DNA of 64,000 bases from Diploptera punctata (Eukaryota > Arthropoda > Insecta > Blattodea > Blaberidae): the NCBI GenBank assembly GCA_030220185.1, contig JASPKZ010002332.1, positions 496,001 to 560,000 on the forward strand. Direction: 5' to 3'. A program made the translations under genes and the position numbers. A model generated the notes under the pieces. That model was not told the origin of the DNA, searched no databases, and saw only the letters and a program-made list of their open reading frames with translations. Within the stretch, counting starts at the first letter, position 1, and each line of letters starts with the position of its first letter. Shown one piece after another: positions 38,693 through 49,375 of this stretch.

Positions 38693-41500
38693 TTAGTTTG
38701 TTATTAAATAATTCTTTAGTTTGTTTTTGAAGGATGTTATAGTTTGACAGTCTCTGACATAGGGTGGAAGGGAATTCCATGTTTTGGTAAGTGACACCGT
38801 AAAAGATAATGAATAATATACAGTGTGATGAGGCGGGATATAAAGGACAATGTGCTGATGGGATCGAGTGTCAAGATTATGTGTGTCGGATAGTCTGATG
38901 AAGCGGCGTGATAAATAATTAGGCGATGATGTGTGAAGTATTTTATAGAGAAGGGATAGGGAATGGACAGTTCTACGATCTCTTAGACGAAACCACGATA
39001 ATTGTTCCAGGGACGGTGTAACATGGTCAAATTTGCGAATACCACAAATAAAACGTGCGCAAGAATTATGAACACGTTGAAGTCTTTGAGTGGAAATAAT
39101 ATTTAAGTCTGTAAAAAGAGTGTCACAATAATCAAAATGGGGCATTGCAAGTGTTTCTACTAACATTTTCCTAAGGGCGAATGGCAAACAATTTCGTACA
39201 CGATTTAATGAATGTATTATTGAGAAGACTGTTTTGCATGTATGGTTTATTTGTGTATTCCAATTTAAGTTTTTGTCAATAAATACTCCTAGAATTTTTA
39301 CTGTCTCACTATAAGGGATTTGAACTCCGTTTAGTGACACATGCGAAACTGTGTTTAGGTTAATTGTAGATAATAGTCTCTGATGACCCATAATGATTGA
39401 TTGTGACTTTTTAGGATTTAATTGCAGTCCATATTTAACTGTCCAAGTCATTAGTGAGTCAAGATCCTCGTTAATTTTGGCAACAGCGTCATTTAGTGAA
39501 TATTTGTCTGTGTGGATGTAGATTTGCATGTCGTCTGCAAATAAATTATGTTTGCAATGCTTTAGGGAGTTAGATATGTCATTTATGTAGATTGAAAAAA
39601 GCAAAGGTCCAAGTACCGAACCCTGTGGAACCCCAGCTTTACGGAAGGACCAAGAAGAACATAATGTATGATTTCCTATAACAGATTGCTGGCGCTCATG
39701 AAGGTAGGAATTGAACCATTTCGTGGCACTATCAGAGAGTAAGAGGTTTTTAAGTTTATGCAACAATAAGTCCAAGTCTACCGTGTCGAATGCTTTACTA
39801 AAGTCCAGTAATGTAAGAATGGTAAGTTTTCGATTATCAGCAGCTTCGCGTATGTCTTCGCAAATATTTAGTAGAGCAGTATTTGTATTGTGTCCTGTCC
39901 TGAAGCCTGACTGAAATTGATCTAGAAGGTTGTAATCATTTAGGTATTCAGTCAGTTGTTTATGGACTAATCGTTCCAGAGCTTTTGAAAGAGTAGGTAA
40001 AATGCTAATGGGTCGAAAGTCGTTCGGGGTTGAGGGCGTTTTAACTTTAGGCAGTGGACGTACGAGGGCTTGTTTCCACAATGAGGGATATGTAGAAGTT
40101 TGTAGTGAGGAGTTAAAAATATGAGTTATAGTAGGTAGTATAGCTTCGATTATTTTATTCAGTAAAGTAATATTTATACGGTCAGTTCCTTCTGCTTTGG
40201 TTTTTATTCGCATTATGGCTTTCTTTACGTCGTAGTCTGTAACATATGAGAAGTGGAAATGTTCTCTGTCGGGTTGATTTGTCAGTGATAATTCATTTAT
40301 TGTTTGTTCTTTATCCTTTGGAGTAGTAGTTATACCTGTGAAGTGATTATTGAGTGTGTCCAGGGAAACAGGTAATTTGTCTACCTGTGTGTCTTTTCTC
40401 CCAATTCCCATTCTATTCAAGTTTTTCCAGATTTCTGAATTATTGGTATTTGTTAGGTTGTATAAATGTCTAAGTTTGGCGTTTCTTATAGCTTGATTTG
40501 TCTTGTTACGTAACTGTTTATATTGAGTGAGACTTGTGTCTGTTTTGTTGAGTCTATATTTCTTATGTGCTGCGTCTCTATCAGTCATCAAGTTACGAAT
40601 TGAAAGAGTCATCCAGGGTGCAGGGCGTCGTTTCACGAGTTTAGTTTTTAGTGGGGCATGTCTGTTGTATAATTGTAGTATAAAGTCATTTAGTGTCTCA
40701 ACTTTTTCATCTACAGAATGCAGCGTCCATATTGAATGCCACGGCATCTGCATAGCTTCTTCAATTAGGGTTGCATTGTCTATATGTTTTAAGTCTCTAT
40801 ACGTAATAGTCTTTCGAGTCGGTTTAGGGCACTGCAGTGAATATGCTAAGAATATAATATCATGTGCTGATATTCCCGGGGCTGGCAGTTGCCCGTGAGT
40901 AAGTACTCTGTCTGGATTATTAGTTGCAATTAAGTCAAGTAACGTCTCAGAGTGATGAGTGTGATGTGTAGGTCGTAGGGGTAGGAGTGTCATATCACAA
41001 GCCTGGAACGTAGCCATCAGTTGTTGTGTATGTCTGTTATCAGTGTCTAGTATATTTATATTAAAGTCGCCCATAACGATAACGTGTTCATATTGTATTC
41101 GCGCGTTTTGTAAAGTGGACTCAATTTCAGCGATGGCTTTTATTTTAGGAGGTTGGTATACTAAACAGAGAAGACATTTTTTGAAACTGACAAATATTTC
41201 TATGAACATAATTTCGGCAGATGGTTCGTTATTAGATAGATACACAATTTTAGGAGTAAGGTCTGTTCTAACGAAGGCTCCAATACCGCCCCCGCGACTG
41301 TAAACACGATCGTGTCTAAGAAAAGTATAACCATCCATGTCAATTAAAGAAGAGGTAATGGTGGGATTTAGCCACGTTTCGGATATGAGAAGAGCATGAA
41401 TATTTAAAGAGAAGAAAATAGTTCTGATCTCATCTATATGTGCAGTAATACTCTGAGCATTGAAATGGGCTACCTGCAAGGAATTAGGGTATGTGGACAA
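38693..41500 (-). CDS. LINE ORF2: endonuclease and reverse transcriptase
   Basis: An uninterrupted frame of 935 codons, open upstream to 41584. No ATG lies at its head, so initiation may be by re-initiation after ORF1 or the start may be damaged. The N-terminal quarter is the AP-like endonuclease: HFNAQSI, LISETWLNP (catalytic Glu), SRGGGIGAFV, VMGDFNIN and ISAHDIIFL. The middle is the reverse transcriptase: NDFRPISILPTLSKALER, TLLDFSKAFDTVD (motif A), AGVPQGSVLGPLLFSIYIND (motif B) and LFADDMQIY (motif C). The C-terminal part ends TWNSLPPYVRDCQTITSFK, typical of CR1/L2-group elements. No RNase H. It nicks chromosomal DNA and primes reverse transcription there. Confidence 0.9.
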   Translation of the reverse strand: MSTYPNSLQVAHFNAQSITAHIDEIRTIFFSLNIHALLISETWLNPTITSSLIDMDGYTFLRHDRVYSRGGGIGAFVRTDLTPKIVYLSNNEPSAEIMFIEIFVSFKKCLLCLVYQPPKIKAIAEIESTLQNARIQYEHVIVMGDFNINILDTDNRHTQQLMATFQACDMTLLPLRPTHHTHHSETLLDLIATNNPDRVLTHGQLPAPGISAHDIIFLAYSLQCPKPTRKTITYRDLKHIDNATLIEEAMQMPWHSIWTLHSVDEKVETLNDFILQLYNRHAPLKTKLVKRRPAPWMTLSIRNLMTDRDAAHKKYRLNKTDTSLTQYKQLRNKTNQAIRNAKLRHLYNLTNTNNSEIWKNLNRMGIGRKDTQVDKLPVSLDTLNNHFTGITTTPKDKEQTINELSLTNQPDREHFHFSYVTDYDVKKAIMRIKTKAEGTDRINITLLNKIIEAILPTITHIFNSSLQTSTYPSLWKQALVRPLPKVKTPSTPNDFRPISILPTLSKALERLVHKQLTEYLNDYNLLDQFQSGFRTGHNTNTALLNICEDIREAADNRKLTILTLLDFSKAFDTVDLDLLLHKLKNLLLSDSATKWFNSYLHERQQSVIGNHTLCSSWSFRKAGVPQGSVLGPLLFSIYINDISNSLKHCKHNLFADDMQIYIHTDKYSLNDAVAKINEDLDSLMTWTVKYGLQLNPKKSQSIIMGHQRLLSTINLNTVSHVSLNGVQIPYSETVKILGVFIDKNLNWNTQINHTCKTVFSIIHSLNRVRNCLPFALRKMLVETLAMPHFDYCDTLFTDLNIISTQRLQRVHNSCARFICGIRKFDHVTPSLEQLSWFRLRDRRTVHSLSLLYKILHTSSPNYLSRRFIRLSDTHNLDTRSHQHIVLYIPPHHTVYYSLSFTVSLTKTWNSLPPYVRDCQTITSFKNKLKNYLITN

Positions 41501-41738
41501 AGCTATTTCTAAAGCATTCCTTGAAGTAGTGGGGTCGAGAAGGGGAGTGGGAAGGTTATTGTCCTGTAGCCTGTCAAAGGAAAATCATCATTTAAACGAA
41601 AAATGGTCGTAAAATATTTCAACAAACTTACAAACTAAACTTGGTATCACGTCACTAAGAATATCTTAATTTTATGTACTATTAATAAAATGTTTAAAGT
41701 GATAACTGTCGGTTATTCACTGGCCGTGTTTGCACTAA

Positions 41739-42399
41739 TTATATTTCTGAGGCCCGGAGAATGATGCGTTTGTTATCTCCTTCTTTAACATGGATTGCTC
41801 CGTCAATTGTCCACACATTTGTTACACCATATTTGGTGATGCATTCTTTTAACAGCTTATACCTCATTTGAGTTAAGTCTTCCCTAATTGTAACACCACT
41901 CCCTTTCAGCTGTTTTTTGTTCTGGAAAACCTCTCTCCTTTTCCGATAGCTTACGAATTTGACGATAACCGGCCGTGGCCGGTCCGCCTTTCTCCCCACA
42001 CGATGACTCCTATCTATATCGCATGTTTCCAATTTAATACCTATTATATTTTAACGCCACATCGATAGCTATTTTGTCTGTATCCTCAGCGTCCATCTCC
42101 GGGATGCCAAAAATACGTAAGCATTGGCGGCGTTGGTACTGTTCAAGGGAATCAGTTTTTTCGCACAACAGTTGTTCTAGTTTCATTATTTTAGTATCCC
42201 TTTCCTGTAACGACAGCTCCAACTGTTTAATGACCTCAGTGTTCCGATCTATGGTTGTTTTCAACTCACTCACTATAGCCTCACGCACCGAGTCCTTTAG
42301 CAGCTGCAACATGGCAGGGTCCCTCAAACATTCCTGCATCACACGCTTTGTCATTTCTTCTTTATTCTCGTCGGAATTCTTTGTTTTGCGTGGCGCCAT
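41739..42399 (-). pseudogene. LINE ORF1, coiled-coil nucleic-acid-binding protein, single frameshift
   Basis: The likely start is ATG at 42399 (MAPRKTKNSDENKEEMTKR). A long amphipathic coiled coil follows (ELKTTIDRNTEVIKQLEL, LQERDTKIMKLEQLL). Then comes an RRM-like core beginning YQRRQCLRIFGIPE and ending with DRSHRVGRK, RPVIVKFVSYRKRREVF and GVTIREDLT, as in L1-type ORF1 proteins. One extra base near 42045 (AAAATATAATAGG on the minus strand) shifts the frame between these parts. Otherwise intact. Such proteins coat element RNA. Confidence 0.8.
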
Positions 42400-42629
42400 T
42401 ATTACAGAATAAATGTACACACAAATAATTTCAAAATATCCTATACTACCTGTAAAACACAAACAATCACCTGCTGAAAACTGTGCAAAAACACAAGCAA
42501 CCAGTATATTCACTACTCACTGTCCGCCATGACACTTGCATGCATCCATAGAATTATCAATACCAAACTAGCTGCATAAGGAATATGTTTACTGCATTTT
42601 TATTAGAATTGTAAAATCTCACATTATGT

Positions 42630-42850
42630 AACATAATCATCATCATCCATGCAAGTATTAAGCCGTGTGGCCTGTTACGGTCTCAAAGAAGAGTTTTCCA
42701 TCCAGCACTTTTTTGGACGTCCCAGCAATCTTTTGCCTTAGGGGCAGTAACGAAGCATGGCTTTTAGAATTCTATGAGATGGCATTCGTTGAAGATGGGT
42801 ATTCCAGTTGTTCTTGTAGTTTTGTATATGGTAGAGAATCACATTATGTA
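42630..42850 (-). pseudogene. 5'-truncated LINE 3' tail (endonuclease-RT type)
   Basis: The minus strand reads LQNYKNNWNTHLQRMPSHRI, then, with a stop or shift, LLGRPKKCWMENS, and ends in an ATGATGATG tail. Same C-terminal signature (HL.RM, GRP.KRW) as the LINE at 26090-29064. Confidence 0.65.
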
Positions 42851-42859
42851 ACAAAATAC

Positions 42860-43381
42860 ATAAATTTAATTTTCATAAATACCCAATTAGGTGAACCAGA
42901 AAAACTGATTAATACTATACATATGGTACCTGAGTAGTTGAAAGGAACTCTCTGTAAATGTAACTTCAGATGAAGGTATAATATGAAAATAAAGTACAAT
43001 TTTTATTCCACAGCAAAAAAATTATTTATTTCACTACAAAACATTTTGCTGCTTTAAATAATGTTCTTGGCGTGATTAACAATATGTAAAATTATCTTTC
43101 ACCATTTTCAAGAAGCACTAGTAATGTTCTTTTGTGTTACTTAAATTGGAAAATCACAGATTTTCACAAGAAATAAAATTACCAGCTTCAGTATCTTCGC
43201 TGAGATCATGGAAGCTTCTCCCTTGAAGAATCAAATCTATTTCACAGTGACGAGACTGAGTGGAATGAAGTAATTATATAACACTGTGAGAATCAGGGCT
43301 AGTCATATCCTTCACATACCAACATGATTTGAATTAGGGAAAAGTTTGGTAATTTTGTGATAGTGGTTATTTTATGACAAA
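42860..43381. other. No recognisable feature
   Basis: AT-rich spacer before the T6 element. No motif identified. Confidence 0.4.
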
Positions 43382-43416
43382 CATTGAAAACTTTATATTT
43401 GAAGAGAAAAATTTTC

Positions 43417-43491
43417 GCCTAGACTGAGACTCGAACCCGGGACCCTTGGCTTTCCGGGCCAAGTGCTCTACCAACTGAGCTACCGAGGAGT
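43417..43491 (-). other. tRNA-like head of T6, inverted unit
   Basis: D-arm, anticodon arm (CTTGG/CCAAG) and T-arm intact. The acceptor 5' strand is altered (CTCGG) and no longer pairs with TCTAGGC. Confidence 0.7.
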
Positions 43492-43505
43492 CTAGATCGT
43501 AACTC

Positions 43506-43578
43506 GCCTAGGTAGCTCAGTTGGTAGAGCACTTGGCCCAGAAAGCCAAGGGTCCTGGGTTCGAGTCTCGGTCTAGGC
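43506..43578 (+). other. tRNA-like head of T6, direct unit
   Basis: A 73-nt tRNA-like fold: acceptor GCCTAGG/TCTAGGC, D-arm GCTC/GAGC, A box TAGCTCAGTTGG, anticodon arm CTTGG/CCAAG with a 9-nt loop, T-arm CTGGG-TTCGAGT-CTCGG. One T-stem mismatch. It could score as a low-quality tRNA in a search, but it is a repeat head. Confidence 0.75.
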
Positions 43579-43657
43579 GAAAATTTTTCTCTTCAAATAT
43601 AATTTATCTTTCAGTGAGAAATGTTAAATCAATACTAAAAACATCATTGAAAACTTT

Positions 43658-45640
43658 CCTCAATAAACATGCACACTTTTTTAGGATATCCCACACAATA
43701 AACTTTTTTACTTTTTCTCAGTCTTGCAATATCACCTATACACCTTATAAAATACCCCATTTATTGAACTTAAATCCTGTATTATATCCTTTTATTATTA
43801 GTATTTTTCATTCATCATTATCAATATTTAGAGCAAATTAAATATTATAATCCTTGCCATCCATTATTTTCTAGTTTCAGTCAAAACAGTAGGCACTCAT
43901 CTCCAACCTAATAATGCACTCAAAACCAATAATGTGTCTGAAATCCAATAACATAGGGAAGCTATAACAATCAGTGTCTTGAACAGAATTACTGTAAGAA
44001 TATTCTTATCAATAAAACCTCAATGTTAAAAATTCCCAAATTTATTATATTAAAAAAAATATTATTGTACTTTGAATTCTTCAAATTCACACTTATATAT
44101 TGCTAAAATTTATAATTTTAGCAAAAAAAATCCAACCTAACTTCAAATCACAATATGGTATGCATTTTTTATTTTCTATATAAATACACATTTTCACATT
44201 GTCCCTTGCAAAGTGTTTTAACGGAATTTCATTATATATTTTAATACTTCTTTTTAAAAATCAAAGATCTTGCGATTGTAGATTTTTCTTTGTTTTAGAA
44301 ACAATGAATAGTCTGCCTTATAAGATCATATGTAAAGTCTATATGCCTACTTACAAAAATATTACCTATTTATATTAGGAAATTCAAAATACTATCATAA
44401 GATAAAGACTGCCATTCTAAACTTTACCCTAATAATTATAATATTATTATTATTATAATGAAACATACAATACATTACTTCTGACTGATATACCTATTGT
44501 AAAGTTTTTGCATTATTTCTGTCAAAAGGAATCTATAGTGAGACTCAATATATACAATATAACATAACTTACATTTTTAGGTTATTAACACAATAATTTA
44601 CTACATTTTAACAATAAAATCAATTAATTTAATTTTCATTAAAATAGATGTAGGATCTCAGGATAATAAAATTAGAATTAAATAAAAAGATAATTCTTAT
44701 AGAATTTTGAGTGCTGTTTTCAGACTTATCATGGCTCCATTTGTACTATATTGTTCAAAGAATTCTTCTGTCTTTGGAAATTTCTTGAAAGATTGTGCAC
44801 TCTTAAAAAGTTTACATGAAATATTATTTCTCTGAGGCCCAATCTTCACGTTTATTTATTGCAATAAATAAAATTCAATAAAATGTAAGATTATTTATAC
44901 ATGTTGTGTCTATTCAAAATCAGACTTATAAAAATATGTATCTAACTCAATAAAATAGTAACAGATATTTTTATTCTACAGTAAAATGTATATTAAAAGA
45001 CCAGTGACAATTTGAAGAAGAGGTGGTTGCTTTGTAGCGAGGATGACAGTGTTGTAAAACTTAAAAATTATATTTACTATATATTATCATTTAAAATATT
45101 TTTTTTTGTCTAATGCCACCAGGTTGTAAAATATAATCACATTAATTATCAAATCGTCAACTTTCTTTTCCTCTTGGGTAAACAGCTCTTACAGCTTAAC
45201 TAGTGGCTCCTTCAAAATGACAGCCCTTTCAGTTAGATGTATAGGCTCTCCTCTTCCATATCTTTATTCTCAAAATACCATAGGTTTTTTTCCACAAATA
45301 GAAAATCATTTTAATCTATACTCCTTTCCATTACAGAATAGAGTTGAAGTAAACAAAACCCAGTTTTGGTATGCTCCAATGTTGGATGTGGAGGTTATAA
45401 GTTGTATCAATGTGATGTATAACTTTTTTTTTTTAATATTGCATGTATTGACTTTCGAAAATTGCTCCTCCATTGCCAATTTTTGTTTCCAATTCAACCT
45501 CTGCTAGTATTGTGGAATTGGCATTCATGTCAGTGTCCAAAAATATGATTGTGATTGCTATGTAGGAGTTACAAGGAACAAAATATGTAATTTATAGCAC
45601 TAGTGATCTGGTGGGTTTAACAGAAGTCAAAACTACAATG
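43658..45640. other. No recognisable gene
   Basis: About 2 kb of very AT-rich sequence. Only spurious short frames. A CTAATGCCACCAGGTTGT phrase at about 45111 recurs at about 54825 (AATGCCACCAGGTTGT), perhaps part of a low-copy repeat. Confidence 0.4.
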
Positions 45641-45647
45641 AATGTCT

Positions 45648-45715
45648 CAATGGCATAATGGTTAGCATATCTGGAGTTCCAGGTTTGGTTCCTAACCATA
45701 TCATAGACATTTTTC
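45648..45715 (+). other. tRNA-like head, family T-V
   Basis: AATGGCATAATGGTTAGCAT is followed by a B-box-like CAGGTTTGGTTCCTAACC and a TTTTTCTTTG terminator. Similar to 58745-58830. Degenerate. Confidence 0.5.
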
Positions 45716-45730
45716 TTTGTCATGAAGAAT

Positions 45731-46012
45731 GAGTAATTTTTTTTTATATCTTATCTCATAGTTTATGTTTTCTTAAACACGGGAACTGCAGTTTTCAAGA
45801 GGAAACATCCCTACCATTTTCAACTGACATTATGACTACTGGACTTTCATTAGAATCCGATAATCATAATGTTGGCTGAAAATTGGAGAGATGTTTCCTC
45901 TTGAAAACGCAGTTCCTGTGTTTAAGAAAACATAAACTATGAGGTAAGATATAAAAAAATGACTCATTCTTCATGAATAAGAACCTCATAATGTTATTTC
46001 CCATATTTAACT
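45731..46012. mobile_element. Penelope-derived foldback E6
   Basis: Inverted arms: TTTATGTTTTCTTAAACACG against TGTTTAAGAAAACATAAA, extending through ATCTTATCTCATAG / CTATGAGGTAAGAT. The right end continues to AACCTCATAATGTTATTTCCC. Hammerhead relics are seen in both arms: GAA followed by palindrome AACTGCAGTT on the minus strand (45784-45796) and GGCTGAAAATTGG on the plus strand. Both C3-A9 boxes are degenerate. Target duplication not found. Confidence 0.65.
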
Positions 46013-46467
46013 GTGAATTTTTTTTTTGTATAAATTCTGGAAAGGGGGCCTTTCAGTATCTTGATATCTGAGTATCTATTTGAATTGAAAATCAGCAAAT
46101 CCAGTTGAGAAAATGGAAATTAAGACTGATCGTTTTTATCACTTAACCACATGACTCCCTATACTGATATATGCTAGCAACAGCAACCATTTTAATTAAT
46201 CTTGATTTTTCAGAGTTGTGTCGCTGATGAACTAAATTGATTTTTATTATTTAATAACTGTTCCAGTCAAAATAGATCTTTAAGGAGTGAGTTTTACGAC
46301 AGATCTTAGTGTAATTATTTATAAGTCTTTTAACTCCTATGCTCATATTATGTATTTAAACAATATAGGAATTTGTTCTATAGGTGGAAAATCAACTTGT
46401 TCCTTAATAAGAATCAAATGAATCATGAATTCTTCTTACCTCATACATCTATGTTTTTTTTAACACA

Positions 46468-46510
46468 GAACTGCAATATCGGAAAATACATCTTTCCCAT
46501 TTTCAGCTGT
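46468..46510 (-). ncRNA. Hammerhead relic, left arm of E7
   Basis: Minus strand: CTGAAAA, T, GGGAAA-GATGTA-TTTTCC, GATATTGCAGTT. The GAA box is mutated to GAT and the C3-A9 box is changed at G8. Confidence 0.5.
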
Positions 46511-46689
46511 TTTCATGACTGTCAATTTTTTCTTATGCTGGTAATTTTCTAAATTGCCATCTGGTGTACTATTGAAGAAGCAATTTTCTAAACTGTCATC
46601 AGCCTGAGTAATCTTCTATTAACTAATAAAAAAATTAACGTCCCAGAAATTAAAACATTTTAAATTTATCAAATTAATTGCAAAGATTG

Positions 46690-47036
46690 CAATAAAGTAT
46701 ACATATGAAAAACAAAAGGAGAAATTGAAAAATCAGCTATAGCAGCACATAGTTCATTTGAGAATCATAGAATTGAAAAAGAAGCAAAACTTTTGAAACA
46801 TCTATCTAAACCTTTGGAATTAATAGTTTGGGAAAAGATATACATTCAAAAAACCATACTAGAACCATGAACTTCGAGGTTCCGGACGAACCATGTTTGA
46901 TTACAAAGTTCTTCAAAAGTACACCAGATGGCAGTTTAGAAAATTACTTCAATAGTACACCAGATGGCAGTTTAGAAAATTACCAGCATAAGAAAAAAAT
47001 TAACAGTCGTGAAAACAGCTGAAGATGGGAAAGTTG
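46690..47036 (+). pseudogene. Penelope-like ORF C-terminus (E7)
   Basis: The degraded frame reads QIDCKDCNKVYI-like sequence at about 46680, then EIEKSAIAAHSSFENHRIEK, LSKPLELIVWEKIYI, and after a shift MNFEVPDEPCLITKFF with two STPDGSLENY repeats. It is the tail of a GIY-YIG-containing Penelope protein, close to E17. Frameshifts near 46850 and 47010. Confidence 0.65.
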
Positions 47037-47060
47037 TATTTTCCAATATTGCAGTTCTAT
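47000..47060 (+). ncRNA. Hammerhead motif, right arm of E7 (GAA box damaged)
   Basis: CTGAAGA (47019-47025) intact, T, GGGAAA-GTTGTA-TTTTCC stem, then AATATTGCAGTT in place of GAAACTGCAGT. Likely inactive. Confidence 0.5.
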
Positions 47061-47163
47061 GTTTAAAAACATAGATGTATGAGGTAAGAAGAATTCACAA
47101 TTTATTTGATTCTTATTAAGAAAATCTCATAATGTAAAAACTCCCAAATTTATTTTGTTCCTT

Positions 47164-47955
47164 GTTTAAAGCCATGAACATTGAGTTTATTGGCAATAAG
47201 CATCCAGACCAGTTACTTGAGTTTTAATGGTTTTAGGGCCAGTGACTGGTACATCATAATAATCACTTTTTTTCTATATTCAATTTACTGTACAGGTGAG
47301 AGTGTGATTTAATGTTAAATTGCATTCCACTCAGTCTTGACTGTGTTATTACCTTCCCATGTTTTGATGAAACACTGATCAGAAGAAATGTACACTGAAA
47401 TCACTAACTTGTTGCTGTGAACACTAAGTGCTGAACACGTTTCATGCTGATTCATTACAACATTTAATTTACTAACCAATTACATTAAATGACAAATAGA
47501 AATATCATATACAGAAATGTAAATTTTGGGAAGATGGTAGAAGTAACATGACTGAATTTTTCAAAAGATAATATTTTAAATTAATATGTTTTTAACTTTA
47601 TGGTGCAAAAATTAAAAATAATAAATATTTCACATTTTATAGACTTTACTTTAAAAAGTTCCATTATAAAAACTTTACATGAATGCTTTATAATTAATGG
47701 ATTCAGGCATAACTTTGTGGAAATTTATAATATACAAAATAAAACATACATTAATCGTAATTCTGTTAAAAGATGAATTTAGCAGAATTACTACTAAGAT
47801 ACATTGTTTTTATTTTGTATGAATTCTTTAATTATGATAATTTTTCAGTCTTCTAGTAAGTACAGATATTATCAAATGAGCTTTCTGCAGTTGTAAATTG
47901 GACCACATCCTGCAAAAAGGAACAAACACTCAAATTTTAAATATATGAGTTAATT
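47164..47955. other. No recognisable feature
   Basis: AT-rich spacer without repeats or coding signal. Confidence 0.4.
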
Positions 47956-47959
47956 ATAT

Positions 47960-48120
47960 TAAATTAATGTTGGGAAGTAAACATGAGGTATAATTAAGAC
48001 ATTTTGTCTGTACATTCTTACCTCTTATGGATGTTTTTGTCGTAAGAATGTACAGACAAAATGTCTTAATTATTAAACAAATCTCTTAATATCCCTTCCT
48101 ATTGTATTTTAAAATTATGA
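47960..48120. mobile_element. Small foldback hairpin (30-bp arms)
   Basis: The terminus GGGAAGTAAACATGAGG is followed by AATTAAGACATTTTGTCTG and TACATTCTTAC, mirrored after a 20-bp loop. No hammerhead core. Same terminal phrase as other foldbacks. Confidence 0.55.
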
Positions 48121-48129
48121 AGTATATTC

Positions 48130-48345
48130 ATCGAAATTCATCGGAGAACATTTTTGACAATTCACCTCATAGAATTTGTCTTTTTCACGATACTGCAGTT
48201 TCAAACTAAGTCTAGTTCATCATCAGCCATAACTCCCGACTCTTAGTCGGATGAAATAGACTTAGTTTGAAACTGCAGTATCGTAAAAAAGACAAATTCC
48301 ATGAGTTGTCAAAAATGTTCTCCAATGAATTTCAATATGAGTTAA
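48130..48345. mobile_element. Penelope-derived foldback E8
   Basis: Arms at about 48136-48220 and 48255-48342 are reverse complements (TCGGAGAACATTTTTGACAA / TTGTCAAAAATGTTCTCC, AATTTGTCTTTTTCACGATA / TATCGTAAAAAAGACAAATT). An intact hammerhead lies in the left arm on the minus strand. The right arm lacks the CTGA box. Confidence 0.7.
48185..48236 (-). ncRNA. Hammerhead motif with canonical CUGAUGA core (E8)
   Basis: Minus strand: CTGATGA (48220-48226), T, GAACTA-GACT-TAGTTT, GAA, palindrome ACTGCAGT, A (48191-48202). The only copy in the window with the textbook CUGAUGA box and a permitted A at the cleavage site. Confidence 0.8.
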
Positions 48346-48349
48346 TGCT

Positions 48350-49375
48350 ATATTATTCTTCCTCCTCAAGAATCACTCCATATCCTGCAAAAACGATCCA
48401 AACCACCATCCACATTCTTATGCCGTCTATGAACCAAGTAAGAAAACACTGACAGAATATGCAACATTTTTCTTTCTGCAGAAAGAACCAAACAACAAAA
48501 ATCTGTAAAATCTCAGAATTAAAAATGTTTGAGTTACCATCTTTCTCATAAAATAGAAGCTCTTTGATATTCTGTTAGTTGAAGTAATAAGTAAATGTTT
48601 ATTTTTATTTGTGAATTTTTTATTGACATTTAACTTTACTTGCATTTTTCTCAGCTCAATTATCTTATGGTTTAGTTCCTTTTTTGTAGAATGCAGTCTA
48701 ATTCCGTTTCCATCATCCCCATATTTCAGCAGTTTTACAATTGCAGAAACTTTGGTCAATAAAATTTTTTATCCAACTTGTATCCCTTGATACTAATGTA
48801 AAAAGTATTTTTAAAAAATTATTGGATGATACTTTGTACATAATCTAAGATGCATTTTCCAATTCAAATCTGTGACATAATTTTTGTGACATAATGTTTC
48901 TACTCATGTTTGGTAAAACAACTCACAAAATTCATCATTATTTAGTTCTTAATTTATTGAAAATGTATAAAAGAAATAAAAATATAGTATGAAATAAATA
49001 GATTTTATTAACTAAAAATAATTTTAAAATGAAGGGAACAGCAATTTGAAACCGGTCCTAAATATTATACAAAATATGAGGGAGGTGTAAAATCTGATTC
49101 ATTTAACGGTTGTTAAGTAGATTTATTTCTTAAAGTACATAAATAGACTCTACTGTTTATTAAAATGTTATAAATTTTTACAGTCTCCTGTAAAATTAGT
49201 AGGACACATGATTGTTGGTCCTATGTTTACACTAACTTTACTTCAACGTGAGTTTGTAGTACTCATTTTAATGTTTTAAGGTCAGTCTGGATGTGAATGA
49301 GTTAATTCATATCCTTTGTTACAAATTTTAGACCACAGTTGTGTTGAGTCTGAGAAATCTAATAGACAGCATAAT
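48350..49375. other. No recognisable gene
   Basis: AT-rich. Short frames show no coherent similarity. (AAT)n run at about 49372-49395 belongs to the LINE tail that follows. Confidence 0.4.

Larger units (their letters stand above)
38262..42540 (-). mobile_element. CR1/L2-like non-LTR retrotransposon, nearly complete (about 4.3 kb)
   Basis: ORF1 (about 42399-41739) and ORF2 (about 41584-38693) lie on the minus strand, followed by a 3' UTR ending in TAAATCTTAAATCTTAAA-type repeats at 38262-38280. The 3' UTR end (GAGTTAAGGCCATGTGGCC) recurs at about 49425 in a truncated copy. ORF2 has no internal stop; ORF1 is broken by one base. Probably a recent insertion. Target duplication not identified. 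Confidence 0.85.
43395..43644 (+). mobile_element. tRNA-headed inverted dimer T6, family T-II (250 bp)
   Basis: Two tRNA-like heads face away from each other across a 14-bp spacer: minus at 43417-43491 and plus at 43506-43578. Each is followed outward by a TTTTTCTCTTCAAAT terminator. The right end carries the family tail AATACTAAAAACAT. Flanked by the 13-bp duplication CATTGAAAACTTT (43382-43394, 43645-43657). The shortest and cleanest example of the architecture. Confidence 0.85.
46406..47154 (+). mobile_element. Penelope-like element E7, inverted 5' part and direct 3' part (749 bp)
   Basis: Flanked by TTGTTCCTT (46397-46405, 47155-47163). The left part is an inverted copy of the 3' end (CTTACCTCATACATCTATG mirrored at about 47065-47090). 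The right part is a direct copy of the Penelope ORF end. The PDGSLENY repeat is present twice in the ORF tail, as in E17. Confidence 0.75.
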
